DNA of 64,000 bases from NCBI GenBank assembly GCA_963805255.1, contig CAWDTK010000023.1:1-64000 (forward strand). The letters are read 5' to 3'. Numbering within the stretch: position 1 is the stretch's first letter; each line of letters starts with the position of its first letter. Shown piece after piece: positions 1 to 8,972 of this stretch. Under the pieces are notes generated by a model. The model was given only the letters and a program-made list of their open reading frames with translations, did not search any database and was not told the origin of the DNA. The translations under genes were made by a program, and so were the position numbers. The DNA comes from Bog-532 sp963805255 (GTDB lineage Bacteria > Actinomycetota > Actinomycetes > Streptosporangiales > Streptosporangiaceae).

Positions 1-10
1 CACCCTGCAA

Positions 11-1412
11 GTGCGATTGTTGCATAGCCTGGCGAAGACGCACGCATCGTTCGACGACCCTAATCTCGTGTCGCACTCCGGCCTGGTCCCGGTGATGGCC
101 CTCGCTGAGCGCGCCGGGCTCGCCGGCCTGGTGGCGGAGCACGTCCGGCCGGGCGGGGACTGCGGGGTCAACGCGCACCTGAAGGTCGCGTGCCTGGCCG
201 CCGGGATGGCCGCGGGCGCCGATTCGATCGATGACATGGACCTGCTGCGGCACGGCGCGATGGGCACACTGTTCGGCGGCATCCGGGCACCGTCCACGCT
301 GGGCTCGCACCTGCGCTGCTATACCTGGGGAAACGTCAGCCAGCTGGACAAGGCGGGCCGGGAGTTCCTGATCGCGCTGGCCGGGCAGGCGCCGCTGCTG
401 CCCGGCGCGGGCACCCTGGCGTTCATTGACATCGACTCGATGCAGAAACGGGTCTACGGGCACAAGAAGCAGGGGCGAAGTTCGGCCACACCAAAATCCA
501 GGGCAAGTCGCTGCTGGTCCGGGGCCTGAACGCGCTGGCCGCGGTGGTCAGCACGCCGCTGTCGGCGCCGGTGATCGCCGCGACCAGGCTGCGCGGCGGC
601 AGCGCCGCCTCCGCGCGGGGCGCGGCCAGCCTGGCCGCCCGCGCCATCGGCACTGCCCGGGACTGCGGGTGCACCGGGACGATCGTGGTCCGGATGGACT
701 CGGCCTATTACAACGCCGCGGTGATCGGCGCGGTCCGCGCCCAGCGCGCCCGGTTCTCCGTCACCGTCCCCATGAATACGAGCATCCGCGCCGCGATCGC
801 CGCCATCCCCGGCGACGCCTGGACCGCCATCAAGTACCCGCGCGCGGTCTGGGACGACCAGCTGGACGCCTGGATCTCAGACGCCGAGGTCGCCGAAGTC
901 CCTTACACGGCGTTCGCGTCGAAGAAGGGCCAGGCGGTCACCGCCAGGCTGGTCGTCCGCCGGGTCCGGGACCTGAACAAGAAGGCGGCCGCCGGGCAGG
1001 ACGAGCTGTTCCCGGTCTGGCGGTACCACGCGGTGTTCACCGATCCCCGTTCGAGCTCGTCCAGGCCGAGGGGCAGCACCGTGACCACGCGGTCGTGGAG
1101 CAGGTATTCGCCGACGTCACCAGCGGGCCGCTGGCTCACCTGCCATCGGGGAAGTTCGCCGCGAACGCCGCGTGGCTGGCGATCGCGGCCATGGCGCACA
1201 ACCTGGTCCGCGCCGCCGGCGCCCTGGCATCCCTGCCCTTCGCGAAGGCCCGGGCCGCGACCATCCGCCGAGACCTGATCGCCGTCGCCGGCCGCACCGC
1301 CCGGCACGGACGCGGCCACCTCACGCTGCACCTGCCCGAAGGCTGGCACCGCGAGCAGGAATGGCGCAACCTGCTCGCCACCGCCTGCGGCCCGCCCGCC
1401 GCAGCGGCCTGA
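11..1412 (+). pseudogene. IS1380-family transposase, broken by two frameshifts
   Basis: Three consecutive frames together give one IS1380-type DDE transposase of about 467 residues, the normal family length. The GTG at 11 begins a segment containing FDDPNLVSHSGLVPV and the catalytic-region motif FIDIDSMQKRVYGHKKQG. One G appears to be missing near 475, moving the reading into the next frame (GKSLLVRGLNALAAVVSTP, then MDSAYYNAAV). A second one-base loss near 1043 moves it again (PFELVQAEGQ to the stop at 1412). The two restored joins read smoothly, so this is a recently dead or mis-sequenced copy. The left end of the element lies at or beyond the window edge and no inverted repeat was found on the right. 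It is not the same IS as the two intact IS1380 copies at 5952 and 8973. Confidence 0.8.
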
Positions 1413-1713
1413 CCAGCCCCGACCGGTCCGCACCCCGACGGCCGCAACGGCCACCCGAACCCCGGCCCCCAGCCAGGAACCCCGGACAAGCCGCAGGCAA
1501 GGCGAGCGGCAGGACACCCGCGCCCCGATTCACCCCGGAAAACTCCTCGCGCAGGAATCGAAGCGAAAACGATCTACCAGAATGGGTCGGTGGATCGAGG
1601 CTCAGCTTGGAAGTGGCGGCGGTCGCGGCCGCAATCGGCGAGGGCCTGGCGATAGTGGTCGGTATTGCCGCCGGCTACGCGGAGGGACTGCTTGGCGACG
1701 TCCTCAGCGCCGG
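1413..1713. other. 300-bp gap with no assigned gene
   Basis: This stretch follows the dead transposase and precedes the stop codon of the LuxR-type gene on the other strand. A plus-strand frame stays open to a stop at 1741 and ends in an alanine/glycine-rich hydrophobic run (AAIGEGLAIVVGIAAGYAEG, 1626-1685), which could be the relic of a membrane helix. I recognise no family, start or ribosome site. Confidence 0.3.
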
Positions 1714-3363
1714 TTACCCGGCTGTGGTGATCCGCGGTTGAGTGAAATTCGCGGCGGTGCGGGCCTGGCTGCTCGTCCGGCCTGCGCCCGAGGGTGCGAG
1801 CAGGCCCAGGGCGCGGGCGCGCTCGACGGCCTCGGCCCGGCGGTGCGTGCCGAGCTTGGCGTAGAGGTTGCGCATGTGGGTCTTGACGGTGTTGCGGGAG
1901 ACGGACAGTTCGCCGGCGATTTCCGGTGCGGTCAGGTTGGTCGGCAGGTAGCGCAGCACGCGCAGCTCGCTCTCGCTCAGCGGCTCGTGCACCGGCGGCG
2001 GTCCGGCGGGCGGCGGCGCGGGCTGGGTTCCGGCGAGCAGGCTCTGGATCTCCGCGATCAGGGCGGCGTGGGCGGTGCGGTGCCGGGCGTGGCGCCCGAG
2101 CAGGCCCGGCGCGGGATACAGCAGGAACGGCGTCAGGTCGCCGTTGGGTTCGGCCAGGTCGAGTGCGCTTTCGAGGGCGCTTTCGGCGGCGACCTGGTCA
2201 CTGAGCGCGTCCCTGGCGATCGCCTCCAGCATGTAAGCCTGAGCCAGCCAGAGCCATGTTCGCCAGACTACGGGAGCGGAGCCGTCCAGGACCGGGGCGA
2301 GTTCGGCGGTTGCGGCACGGGGGTCGCCCTGGGCGAGCCGCAGCGCGGCGGCGGCGATACGGATCTCCCCGTGCTCGCGCTCCTGCTCGCCGAGTCCGGC
2401 CAGGAACTGCCCTGCGCGCTCGGTCTGGCCGAGGCGTACCAGGGCCTGCAGCAGCGTTGCCCGTATCCGGGGGATGAGGTAGTGCGGGGGGGCGAGCCGC
2501 CGGGCCAGCGGCTCGGCGGCCTGGAAGGCGGCCAGCGCCTCAGCGTCACGGTTTCGCGCCTGGTCAAGCATCCCGCGGACGTAGCGGATCCCCGCAGACA
2601 TGGCGGGCTGGGCCGCCTCGGCTGTGAGGGTGCGTTCGGCGCGCTGGACCCAGAGCTCGGCCTCGTCCGGCTGTCCCCGCCGCGTCAGCACGGTTCCGAG
2701 TACCATGCAGGCGACGCCGAAGGCCTGGTCGTCGGTCCAGCCGTGCCGCTGGGCCAGCTCTACCGCCTGCCTGCCGCGCTCGGCAGCCCGCGTGAACGAC
2801 TGGTAGACCTCGGCCGCCGCCTGGTAGGCCAGGCCGGTGAACTCGAGATAGGGCCGCCCGATCCGGCGGGCCAGCGCGACGCCGCGTTCCAGGTCGCGCT
2901 CTGCGTCCTCGAACCTGGCCGTCCAGTACTCGGTGCTGCCGAGGCTGATCAGTGCCAGCGCGCGCAGGTCCTCGCCGAGGCCGGGCAGCGCCGCATCCGC
3001 AGCCTCGGCCATGGCCGGCAGCCGCTCCGCATCCTCTGTCACGGCGGGCAGGTTCCCCCGCTGGCGGGCCAGCAGCAGGCCGACAACGGCGAGCAGCAGC
3101 CGCAGCTGCCCGCGCCGGGCTTCCGGCACCGACGCCGATCCCCGCTCCGCCAGGCTCAAATACCGCTCCGCTGCCTCCAGCGACCCTTGAGCCAGCAGCA
3201 GCGTCTTGCCGCTGCCCGGCGGCGCCGACACCACGGTCACCCGCGACGCCGCCCCGAGCCGCTCAAACAGCACCGGACGGGACACCACCCCGCCCGCAAC
3301 ACGGTCAGCCCCGCCCCCGGCTGCGGAATCCGATCCCTCGGCAGGTCCCACAGCTACGATCAT
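1714..3363 (-). CDS. LuxR-family (LAL/MalT-like) regulator lacking most of its NTPase domain
   Basis: About 549 residues from the ATG at 3363. The N-terminus has the expected SRPVLFERLGAASRVTVVSA lead and a Walker A motif APPGSGKTLLL. It then runs immediately into a helical TPR-like region (SLEAAERYLSLAERGS onward) and ends in a clear LuxR helix-turn-helix (LSESELRVLRYLPTNLTAPE ... SRNTVKTHMRNLYAKL). Large ATP-binding LuxR regulators normally have about 300 residues of STAND NTPase between Walker A and the TPR region; here that block is absent without loss of frame. The protein could still bind DNA but probably cannot switch on ATP. An upstream in-frame ATG at 3498 is possible but adds low-complexity sequence. 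Its targets cannot be inferred from the neighbours, which are mobile elements. Confidence 0.75.
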   Translation of the reverse strand: MIVAVGPAEGSDSAAGGGADRVAGGVVSRPVLFERLGAASRVTVVSAPPGSGKTLLLAQGSLEAAERYLSLAERGSASVPEARRGQLRLLLAVVGLLLARQRGNLPAVTEDAERLPAMAEAADAALPGLGEDLRALALISLGSTEYWTARFEDAERDLERGVALARRIGRPYLEFTGLAYQAAAEVYQSFTRAAERGRQAVELAQRHGWTDDQAFGVACMVLGTVLTRRGQPDEAELWVQRAERTLTAEAAQPAMSAGIRYVRGMLDQARNRDAEALAAFQAAEPLARRLAPPHYLIPRIRATLLQALVRLGQTERAGQFLAGLGEQEREHGEIRIAAAALRLAQGDPRAATAELAPVLDGSAPVVWRTWLWLAQAYMLEAIARDALSDQVAAESALESALDLAEPNGDLTPFLLYPAPGLLGRHARHRTAHAALIAEIQSLLAGTQPAPPPAGPPPVHEPLSESELRVLRYLPTNLTAPEIAGELSVSRNTVKTHMRNLYAKLGTHRRAEAVERARALGLLAPSGAGRTSSQARTAANFTQPRITTAG

Positions 3364-3516
3364 CCCACGGCCCCGGCCCGCGGCACAGACCGCCATCCGC
3401 CCCGGCCGCTCCATGTCCGGGAAGCGTTGCACACCGCGCACCCGCCCGAGGCCAGGGCGCGGCTGGGCGCGCACCGCCCGCAAGCCGGGTCCAATCACGC
3501 CGCCAGCCGCACCCAG

Positions 3517-3885
3517 GTGACCGTCGTGACGCTGTTTACCGAGGCCGGCCCGCCACGGTACACACTGTCAGCGCGGCGCTACCTGCGCCAGGTCGGGGCC
3601 CGCGATGCAAAGTCGCTGTACAGGGAGCGCCGTAGGGATGACAGCGCCGCCCTGGAACCGATGGGCGTCACCTGGGTCCATGCCGGGCTGACCGAGGCGC
3701 TGTACCGTCTCCGGCCGCACTCGCCAGGCCCGCCGCGATGGGCGCGCCTGCTGCCCGAACTCGCGCATATCTACCCGCTCTACCGGCGCGACATCATCTC
3801 CGGGCGCATCGCGCCCGCCGACGGTGGCACGCTCCACGGTGTACGGGAAGTCATCCAGCGGCTGGCGTACCCGGGCCCGGTGCTT
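3517..3885 (+). pseudogene. PIG-L (LmbE-like) deacetylase fragment
   Basis: An open stretch encodes VTVVTLFTEAGPPRYTLSAR, then RRYLRQVGARDAKSLYRERR and PMGVTWVHAGLTEALYRL. This matches the N-terminal third of actinobacterial PIG-L/LmbE metal-dependent N-deacetylases, after the lost PHPDD zinc motif. The 5' end, including that motif, is missing. The 3' end loses similarity near 3885 and stops at 3927. It overlaps the 5' side of the minus-strand LuxR gene only by proximity. Bases 3928-4061 show no recognisable gene; a minus-strand reading ending in DLPVILVGARRRP is open but unassigned. Confidence 0.6.
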
Positions 3886-4071
3886 GCTGGGGCTTCTGTA
3901 CTCCGCAGCGGGGTGACGCTCGGCTAGGGTCTCGTCCTGGGAACCCTCGAGGAACAGGAACTGTACCTCCTGGTTGTCCCGAGCCTGTTCTACCAGCTGC
4001 CGCTGCCCTCAGGGCCTGCGCCGGGCGCCCACGAGAATGACCGGGAGGTCCGGCCACCGCCCTCGCAGAAT

Positions 4072-5740
4072 CAGGGATTCGTCAAAGTCGGCGTAACAGC
4101 GCGTGACTAATGGGATGGGCTTGGGGTGGCCCGTCAGCGGGGTTCCGGGGGTTCTGCTACGAGGGTAGTCGTTACGTTGCGTGATCAGCGGTCGGGGCTG
4201 CGGGCGCGTGGTGCGTATGGCGCGGATGTGCCTGAAGCGGGGGCGCGGCCAGGCCGCCGCGGGTGATGATTCAGGTTCTCACGCCGTTAAACCGTCACCC
4301 GGGGACTGCCTTGACCGCGCCCGTGTCTTCATCATGGCTTGCCGGCTGCATCCGCCGCCACCTGCCTGCCGGGACAGTGCCTGACCCGGTGTCCGTACGG
4401 GCGGCGCTGGAGGGGCGGCTGACCGATACGCGGAAGCCGCGGGGGAAGCGGCATCCGCTGCCGTCGCTGGTCTCGGTGGTGGTCGCGGGCGTGGCGTCCG
4501 CGCGCGGCGGGCCGCTGGCGGTCGCGCAGGCGGCGGCGGGCTGGGACCAGGAGGTGCTGGCCGCGCACGGCTGCCGCGTCAGCCCGCGGACCGGGCTGCG
4601 GGTGGCGCCGTCCGCTTCCATGCTGGACCGGCTCGGGAAGCTGCTGGACGCGGACGAGCTCGAGGCCGCGCTGTCCGCGTGCGTGGCCGCCGCCGCGCTC
4701 GATCCCGCGATCCCGGCCGCGTATGCCGCGCACCGCGCGGACGAGCAGCGCGCGAGGGAAGAGAAGCGGAAGAAAAGGAAGCGGAAACCGCCGGCCGCGG
4801 CCAGCTTCCGCGAGGAACGCGGCGACGGCTGGTTCCGCCCGCACCCGCTCCACCCCTGGCTGGACGCGGCCGTGACCGGCGATCCCGGGCACGTGCCCGC
4901 CCGCCGCGCGGTCGCCGTGGACGGGAAGGAACGCAAGGGCGCCAAGGCCGGCGGGAAGAAGAAGGTGCACCTGCTCGCCGCCGTCACCCACGTCCCCGGC
5001 CTGGTCATCGCCCAGGACAAGGTCGCGAAATCAGGCAAGGCCAACGAGATCAGCCACTTCAAGCCGCTGCTGGCGCCCCTGCCCCTGGACGATGCCCTGA
5101 TCACGGCGGACGCCATGCAGGCGAACAGGGACAACGCCCTGTTCCTGCGCAAGGCGAAGAAGGCGCACTACCTGTGGCCAGTTCTCGGCAACCAGCCCGG
5201 CCTGAACGCGCAGCTGAACGCCCTGCCCTGGGAAACGACCCCGGCCGCCGCCGCCACCAGCGAGATCAGCCGCAGCCGCATCGAGACCCGCACCATCCGC
5301 GTCCTGCCCGCCCCCGAGGGCACCGGCTTCGAGGACGCGCGCCAGGCCGTCCTCATCGAGCGCTACACCACGTACAAGAAGAAAGGCCAGTGGCTGACCC
5401 GGGCCGAGGCCGTCCTCTACATGACCAGCCTCGGCGCGGAAGAAACCACCCCCGAAGACCTGCTCGCCCACGTCCGCGGGCACTGGCGGGTTGAGCACGC
5501 GCACTGGCTACGCGACGTGATCTGGAAAGAAGACAAATCACTCATCCGCACGGGAAACGCACCCCAGATCTGGTCCGCCCTCACCAACCTCGTCATCACC
5601 CTTTTCCGCATACACGGAGTAACCAGCTACACCGCCGAAACCCGCCACTGCGCACAAGATCCCCGCCACGCTCTGCAATTCCTCGACCTGACAGGACTCT
5701 CACCAGGCTGAACACCGCCCGCGACTTTGACGAATCCCTG
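4072..5740 (+). mobile_element. ISAs1-family insertion sequence, complete
   Basis: The element is bounded by perfect 19-bp inverted repeats (CAGGGATTCGTCAAAGTCG at 4072 and its complement ending at 5740). It is flanked by a 10-bp direct repeat CTCGCAGAAT at 4062-4071 and 5741-5750. A 10-bp duplication falls in the 8-10 bp range known for ISAs1. It is 1,669 bp and carries one transposase gene on the plus strand. Intact ends and duplication indicate a recent insertion. Confidence 0.93.
4263..5711 (+). CDS. ISAs1-family transposase
   Basis: About 482 residues from GTG 4263 (ATG 4266 is equally possible), a little longer than usual because of a lysine-rich stretch (REEKRKKRKRKPP) in the middle. 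The catalytic signposts of the ISAs1 DDE domain are present: AVDGKERKG, the TADAMQANRD block, and HWRVEHAHWLRDVIWKED near the C-terminus. It ends 29 bp before the right inverted repeat. The frame is intact, so the element may be active. Confidence 0.92.
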   Translation: MMIQVLTPLNRHPGTALTAPVSSSWLAGCIRRHLPAGTVPDPVSVRAALEGRLTDTRKPRGKRHPLPSLVSVVVAGVASARGGPLAVAQAAAGWDQEVLAAHGCRVSPRTGLRVAPSASMLDRLGKLLDADELEAALSACVAAAALDPAIPAAYAAHRADEQRAREEKRKKRKRKPPAAASFREERGDGWFRPHPLHPWLDAAVTGDPGHVPARRAVAVDGKERKGAKAGGKKKVHLLAAVTHVPGLVIAQDKVAKSGKANEISHFKPLLAPLPLDDALITADAMQANRDNALFLRKAKKAHYLWPVLGNQPGLNAQLNALPWETTPAAAATSEISRSRIETRTIRVLPAPEGTGFEDARQAVLIERYTTYKKKGQWLTRAEAVLYMTSLGAEETTPEDLLAHVRGHWRVEHAHWLRDVIWKEDKSLIRTGNAPQIWSALTNLVITLFRIHGVTSYTAETRHCAQDPRHALQFLDLTGLSPG

Positions 5741-5951
5741 CTCGCAGAATCGATTGGTTCATCGCAGCACGGACGGCAGCGAGCCGCCGCGCCAAGCTCT
5801 ATGCGGACAACACGGTTCGTGGCGGCAACAATGGCGACGGGATGCAGCTCGCCGTTGGCAACTACCCCATCTATAACCTGACAATTCGAAACAACAACTT
5901 CTACGGCTCACCGTTCGGCATACGTACCGGCTACTATGACAACGGCACTAG
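5741..5951 (+). pseudogene. Beta-helix protein gene, fragment 1 of 3
   Basis: From about 5797 the plus strand encodes LYADNTVRGGNNGDGMQLAV, then NYPIYNLTIRNNNFYGSPFG and IRTGYYDNGT. The asparagine ladders and short strand-turn repeats are typical of right-handed parallel beta-helix (pectate-lyase-like) proteins. The reading frame is cut at 5951 by IS1380 copy 1 and resumes at 8778 with NGAVHNTTISGNHI. The 5' part is missing because ISAs1 lies directly upstream and the sequence on the far side of it does not continue the fold. Such proteins are usually secreted or surface-bound and act on polysaccharides, but no catalytic residues can be seen here. Confidence 0.7.
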
Positions 5952-7722
5952 CCCTGATCTTTCATCGGGGTTGATGGCTGCCGCTGAGCGGCGTGCGGAC
6001 CGTGTTCTGGGCTGGGATTTTAGCTTCGGTGTATGACGGTGGCCCGGCTGGCGGGCCGGGTGGCCGGGGTTCCACGGCCCCGGGTTCTCCTTCCTTGCTC
6101 GCAGGGATGGGTTAGCACTGGTCAGGGGCCTTGCGGGATCGCCTGGATGCGCTGCCAGGCGGCGGTTATGGCGTCGGCCCAGGGCCAGGTCGCGGCGATT
6201 TTCAGGCATCTTCGCCGCCCGCCGTGCACGAGGCGGCCGGCGGCGTGCAGGATCCGGTAGCGGAGCGTTTTCGGCTCGGCTTTCGCCAGGTCGCGGTCCA
6301 GGGCCAGCAGCTTCAGCCAGGCCAGCAGGATGCAGGCGATCATGGAGGCGGTCAGCCACGCCTGGTTGACCTTGTAGTCATGCGACGGGAAATGGCCCAG
6401 CCCGGTGTCCTTGCCGGTGCGGATCACGTCCTCCACCCGGGCGTGGACCCGGTGCGCCGCGTCGATGTAGGCGCACTGGCCCAGCCAGCCACGCGTGGTG
6501 GCGGGCCGGTTCGTTACCCACAGGCAGTACCGCCAGCCGTCCTCTGCCTCGAACAGGGTCAGCTGCGCGCCCGGGTGCGGGCGTTCCCGGCGGGCGAAGA
6601 TCCGCATCGCCTTGGGCCAGCCCTTGAGCTGGTCCCCGGCCGGCCCTTCGCGCAGCAGCCTGGTCAGCTCGATGACGTGGGCTTCCTCGATCCAGCAGGC
6701 CCGGTGCGCGCACCGGAGATTACCGCAGGCATCGTCCGCGCGGCGCTCGCGGACTTTCCCGTGCGCGTCCACGGCGGCTTCCCAGGCGTCCTCGGGGACC
6801 TGGGCCAGCGCGGCCTTTTCCCGCTTGCCCAGCTCCCAGCCCACGGAGTAGATCACCTGGTACCCGGGGCGGGCCGCCAGCTTGTCCAGCTCCCTGATCA
6901 GGGCGTGGCTGGCGCCGGCCCCGTCGCAGGTGATCATCAGCTTCCGGCGGAACGCCGGCGGCAGCGCGGCGATCGCCTCGCCCAGGATCTGCAGGTGATC
7001 AGCGGCGGTATTCGACCCGGCCGAGCCGGGGCGCAGCATCCACGCCAGCGGCTCCCGCACGTTGTCGCATTCGGCGACCAGCGGGTGATGGCCGAATCCC
7101 TTGAAATTGGGCTCCGCCAGCTCCTTATCCGAGTGCGCGGGCACCACGGTCGCGTCCAGCCGGATACACGTCACCCCCTCCAGCGTCTTGTCCGCGACCC
7201 GCACCGGCGGCAGCGTGCCGGCCTGCGCCCACGCGTGCCGCCGCGCCTTGTTCACCGCGGCGGCGAGCTTGCGCTGCGCGCGGTCGCCGGCGCCGGCGAT
7301 CTCCTTCAGCGCCCGCCACGCCGTCGGCACCGACGCCACCAGGCCGAACAGCTCCCGCTGATCGCCCATCACCCGGAAATCACTGATCACCCGGGCGCCG
7401 TCCGCGATCGCGCACGCCAGATCGCTGACGACCCGGCCCCGGTCATGCCCCCACAGCGGCGACGGCAGCGCCCGCGACAGCCCCGCCGTCAGCCCCGTCC
7501 GGTCCGCCAGCTGCCGCAGCAGAACCAGGCCCGCATGCGACACGATCCCCGTACCGCCGCCAGTGACTTCCAGACCCCGCGACCACCCTGTACCGTTCAC
7601 GTAGAAAGTGCTCCTCGAACCCGGCGCGATAAGGACCCAAACACCCCTAATCGTCCCAGTTCAGGAGCACTTTTCCATTCAGGCGCGCCAGTCAGCCCAC
7701 ACGGCTCGGTGAAAAGACAGGG
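5952..7722 (-). mobile_element. IS1380-family element, copy 1
   Basis: Imperfect terminal inverted repeats CCCTGATCTTTCA and CCCTGTCTTTTCA bound a 1,771-bp element identical in length to copy 2 at 8973. It splits the beta-helix gene. The left flank ends CTAG and the right flank, after removal of the IS5 element that later inserted there, begins CTAA. The 4-bp target duplication is therefore imperfect here but perfect (CTTG) in copy 2. Only one base difference in the transposase gene was noticed between the copies. Confidence 0.9.
6122..7600 (-). CDS. IS1380-family transposase (copy 1)
   Basis: A 492-residue DDE transposase, the usual IS1380 length. Recognisable segments are VSHAGLVLLRQLADRTGL near the N-terminus, the first catalytic region TCIRLDATVVPAHSDKE, KLMITCDGAGASHALIREL, and the C-terminal YIDAAHRVHARVEDVIRTGK / GLGHFPSHDYKVNQAWL block. 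The frame is intact. It differs from the copy at 9143 by one visible substitution (Arg here, Gly there, in VIELT-R/G-LLREG). A large plus-strand open frame over the same bases is an antisense shadow. Confidence 0.93.
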   Translation of the reverse strand: MNGTGWSRGLEVTGGGTGIVSHAGLVLLRQLADRTGLTAGLSRALPSPLWGHDRGRVVSDLACAIADGARVISDFRVMGDQRELFGLVASVPTAWRALKEIAGAGDRAQRKLAAAVNKARRHAWAQAGTLPPVRVADKTLEGVTCIRLDATVVPAHSDKELAEPNFKGFGHHPLVAECDNVREPLAWMLRPGSAGSNTAADHLQILGEAIAALPPAFRRKLMITCDGAGASHALIRELDKLAARPGYQVIYSVGWELGKREKAALAQVPEDAWEAAVDAHGKVRERRADDACGNLRCAHRACWIEEAHVIELTRLLREGPAGDQLKGWPKAMRIFARRERPHPGAQLTLFEAEDGWRYCLWVTNRPATTRGWLGQCAYIDAAHRVHARVEDVIRTGKDTGLGHFPSHDYKVNQAWLTASMIACILLAWLKLLALDRDLAKAEPKTLRYRILHAAGRLVHGGRRRCLKIAATWPWADAITAAWQRIQAIPQGP

Positions 7723-7803
7723 CTAGGGCGTGTTTAAAAAGTGGTGGGTGGGGCGTGGGTTACGAAATGGTGTCAGTGTGGGGGCTTTTGCTGTGACGTA
7801 GCA

Positions 7804-7857
7804 AGGCCTCCGGTATGCGTGTCAACGACCAAGAAGACATGCTCATACCGGAGGCCT
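7804..7857 (+). promoter_or_regulatory. Hairpin covering the ribosome site of the IS5 transposase
   Basis: Two perfect 14-base arms, AGGCCTCCGGTATG (7804-7817) and CATACCGGAGGCCT (7844-7857), can pair in the mRNA. The 3' arm contains GGAGG (7850-7854), the ribosome site for the GTG start at 7859. A transcript entering from outside would fold and hide this site, a known way for insertion sequences to damp their expression. Whether it works this way here is inference. Confidence 0.5.
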
Positions 7858-7858
7858 C

Positions 7859-8769
7859 GTGCCTACCGTACCTGCGGCCGGGCGTCATGACCTGGCCAAT
7901 TGCGAGTGGAGCGTGCTGGAGCCCCTGCTGCCGGCGGGGAAGAAGGCAGGGCGCCCGCCGAAGTGGGCCAGGCGGCAGCTCATCGACGGGATCCGCTGGC
8001 GGATCCGGCCGGCGCCCCGTGGCGGGACGTCCCGCCGTGCTATGGCCCCTGGCAGTCGGTGTACGGGCTGTTCCGCTGCTGGCAGCGCGACGGCACCTGG
8101 CGGAAGATCCTCGCGGCGCTGCAGGCCCTGGCCGACGCGGCCGGCCACGTGACCTGGGACGTCTCGGTGGACTCGGGCACCGCGCGGGCGCACCAGCATG
8201 CGGCCGGGGCCAGGAAGGACCCGGCGGCGCAGAAGGAGCCGCCTGGCGGGACGGGCGCCCCCGAACCCGCCGGCCACGCCCTGGGACGGTCCCGCGGTGG
8301 TCTGACCAGCAAGTTCCACCTGGCCTGCGAGCAGGGCCAGAAGCCCCTCGCGGTCATCGTCACCGCCGGCCACCGTCACGACAGCCCCCAGTTCACCGTC
8401 GTGCTGGACGCCATCCGCGTCGCCCGCCCCGCCAGCGGCCGGCCCCGCACCCGCCCGGACCGGGTCCTGGCGGACAAGGCCTACGGCTCCCGCGCCAACC
8501 GCGCTTGGCTCCGCCGCCGCGGCATCCGCTGCACCATCCCCGAAAAAGCCGACCAGGCCGCCAACCGGAAGAAGAAGGGCAGCTCAGGAGGCAGGCCGCC
8601 CGCCTTCGACCCCGAGCAGTACAAGCAGCGCCACGCCGTGGAGTGCGGCATCAACCGCCTCAAGCGCAACCGCGCCGTCGCCACCCGCTACGACAAGCTC
8701 GCCGTCCGCTACGAGGCAACCCTCCACATCGCCGCCATCGGCGAATGGCTCCGGCCCCTCACTTCTTAA
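7859..8769 (+). pseudogene. IS5-family transposase in two frames
   Basis: The GTG at 7859 (behind GGAGG) opens DLANCEWSVLEPLLPAGKKA and continues to GIRWRIR near 8012. The rest is in another frame: GAPWRDVPPCYGPWQSVYGL, then DSGTARAHQHAAGA, ADKAYGSRANRAWLRRRGI and ECGINRLKRNRAVATRYDKL, which are the standard IS427-type DDE blocks. One base is missing at the join relative to the usual RIRTGAPWRD. Some IS5/IS427 elements use programmed frameshifting, but no slippery run is visible at GGATCCGGCCGG, so a disabling mutation is more likely. Confidence 0.8.
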
Positions 8770-8777
8770 ACACGCCC

Positions 8778-8953
8778 TAATGGTGCCGTGCACAACACAA
8801 CCATCAGCGGCAACCACATCCATGACCTCCACCCTGGTAAAGCCTTTCCCGATGGCGGGAACGCGATCGGCACCGGGGACTTTGGAGCAATTGCGCCAGT
8901 TGCCTACATCACGGTGACGAATAATTACACGTGCAATGCAGGGACCATCACGG
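8778..8953 (+). pseudogene. Beta-helix protein gene, fragment 2 of 3
   Basis: This encodes NGAVHNTTISGNHIHDLHPG, then KAFPDGGNAIGTGDFGAIAP and VAYITVTNNYTCNAGTIT. It has the same asparagine-ladder character as fragment 1, and the codon split by the upstream insertions (GGC ACT / AAT GGT) rejoins in frame. It is cut at 8953 by the IS66 element, whose 8-bp target duplication CATCACGG (8946-8953) is also found at 12599-12606, where the gene resumes. Confidence 0.72.
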
Positions 8954-8972
8954 GTAAACGTTCAGGTCCTTG

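Larger units (their letters stand above)
7726..8777 (+). mobile_element. IS5-family (IS427-like) element at the right end of IS1380 copy 1
   Basis: Inverted ends GGGCGTGTTTAA (7726) and TTAAACACGCCC (ending 8777) are flanked by a TA dinucleotide at 7724-7725 and 8778-8779, the short target duplication expected of this group. It is 1,052 bp. It inserted exactly at the right boundary of IS1380 copy 1, so it arrived after that element. Removing both restores the beta-helix reading frame across the junction. Confidence 0.88.

Noticed and set aside
1582..3927. A 781-codon plus-strand open frame
   Set aside because: Its first 600 codons are the antisense of the LuxR gene with a Gly/Arg-rich composition typical of shadows in high-G+C DNA. 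Only the last part (from 3517) is meaningful and is listed as the PIG-L fragment.
5949..7725. 2-bp TA target duplication for IS1380 copy 1
   Set aside because: Copy 2 shows a clear 4-bp CTTG duplication with the ends set one base further in; copy 1 fits the same ends with one mismatch (CTAG/CTAA).
6131..7726. Long plus-strand frame over IS1380 copy 1 (and the same at 9152-10876)
   Set aside because: Antisense of the transposase; repeated identically in both copies only because the elements are identical.
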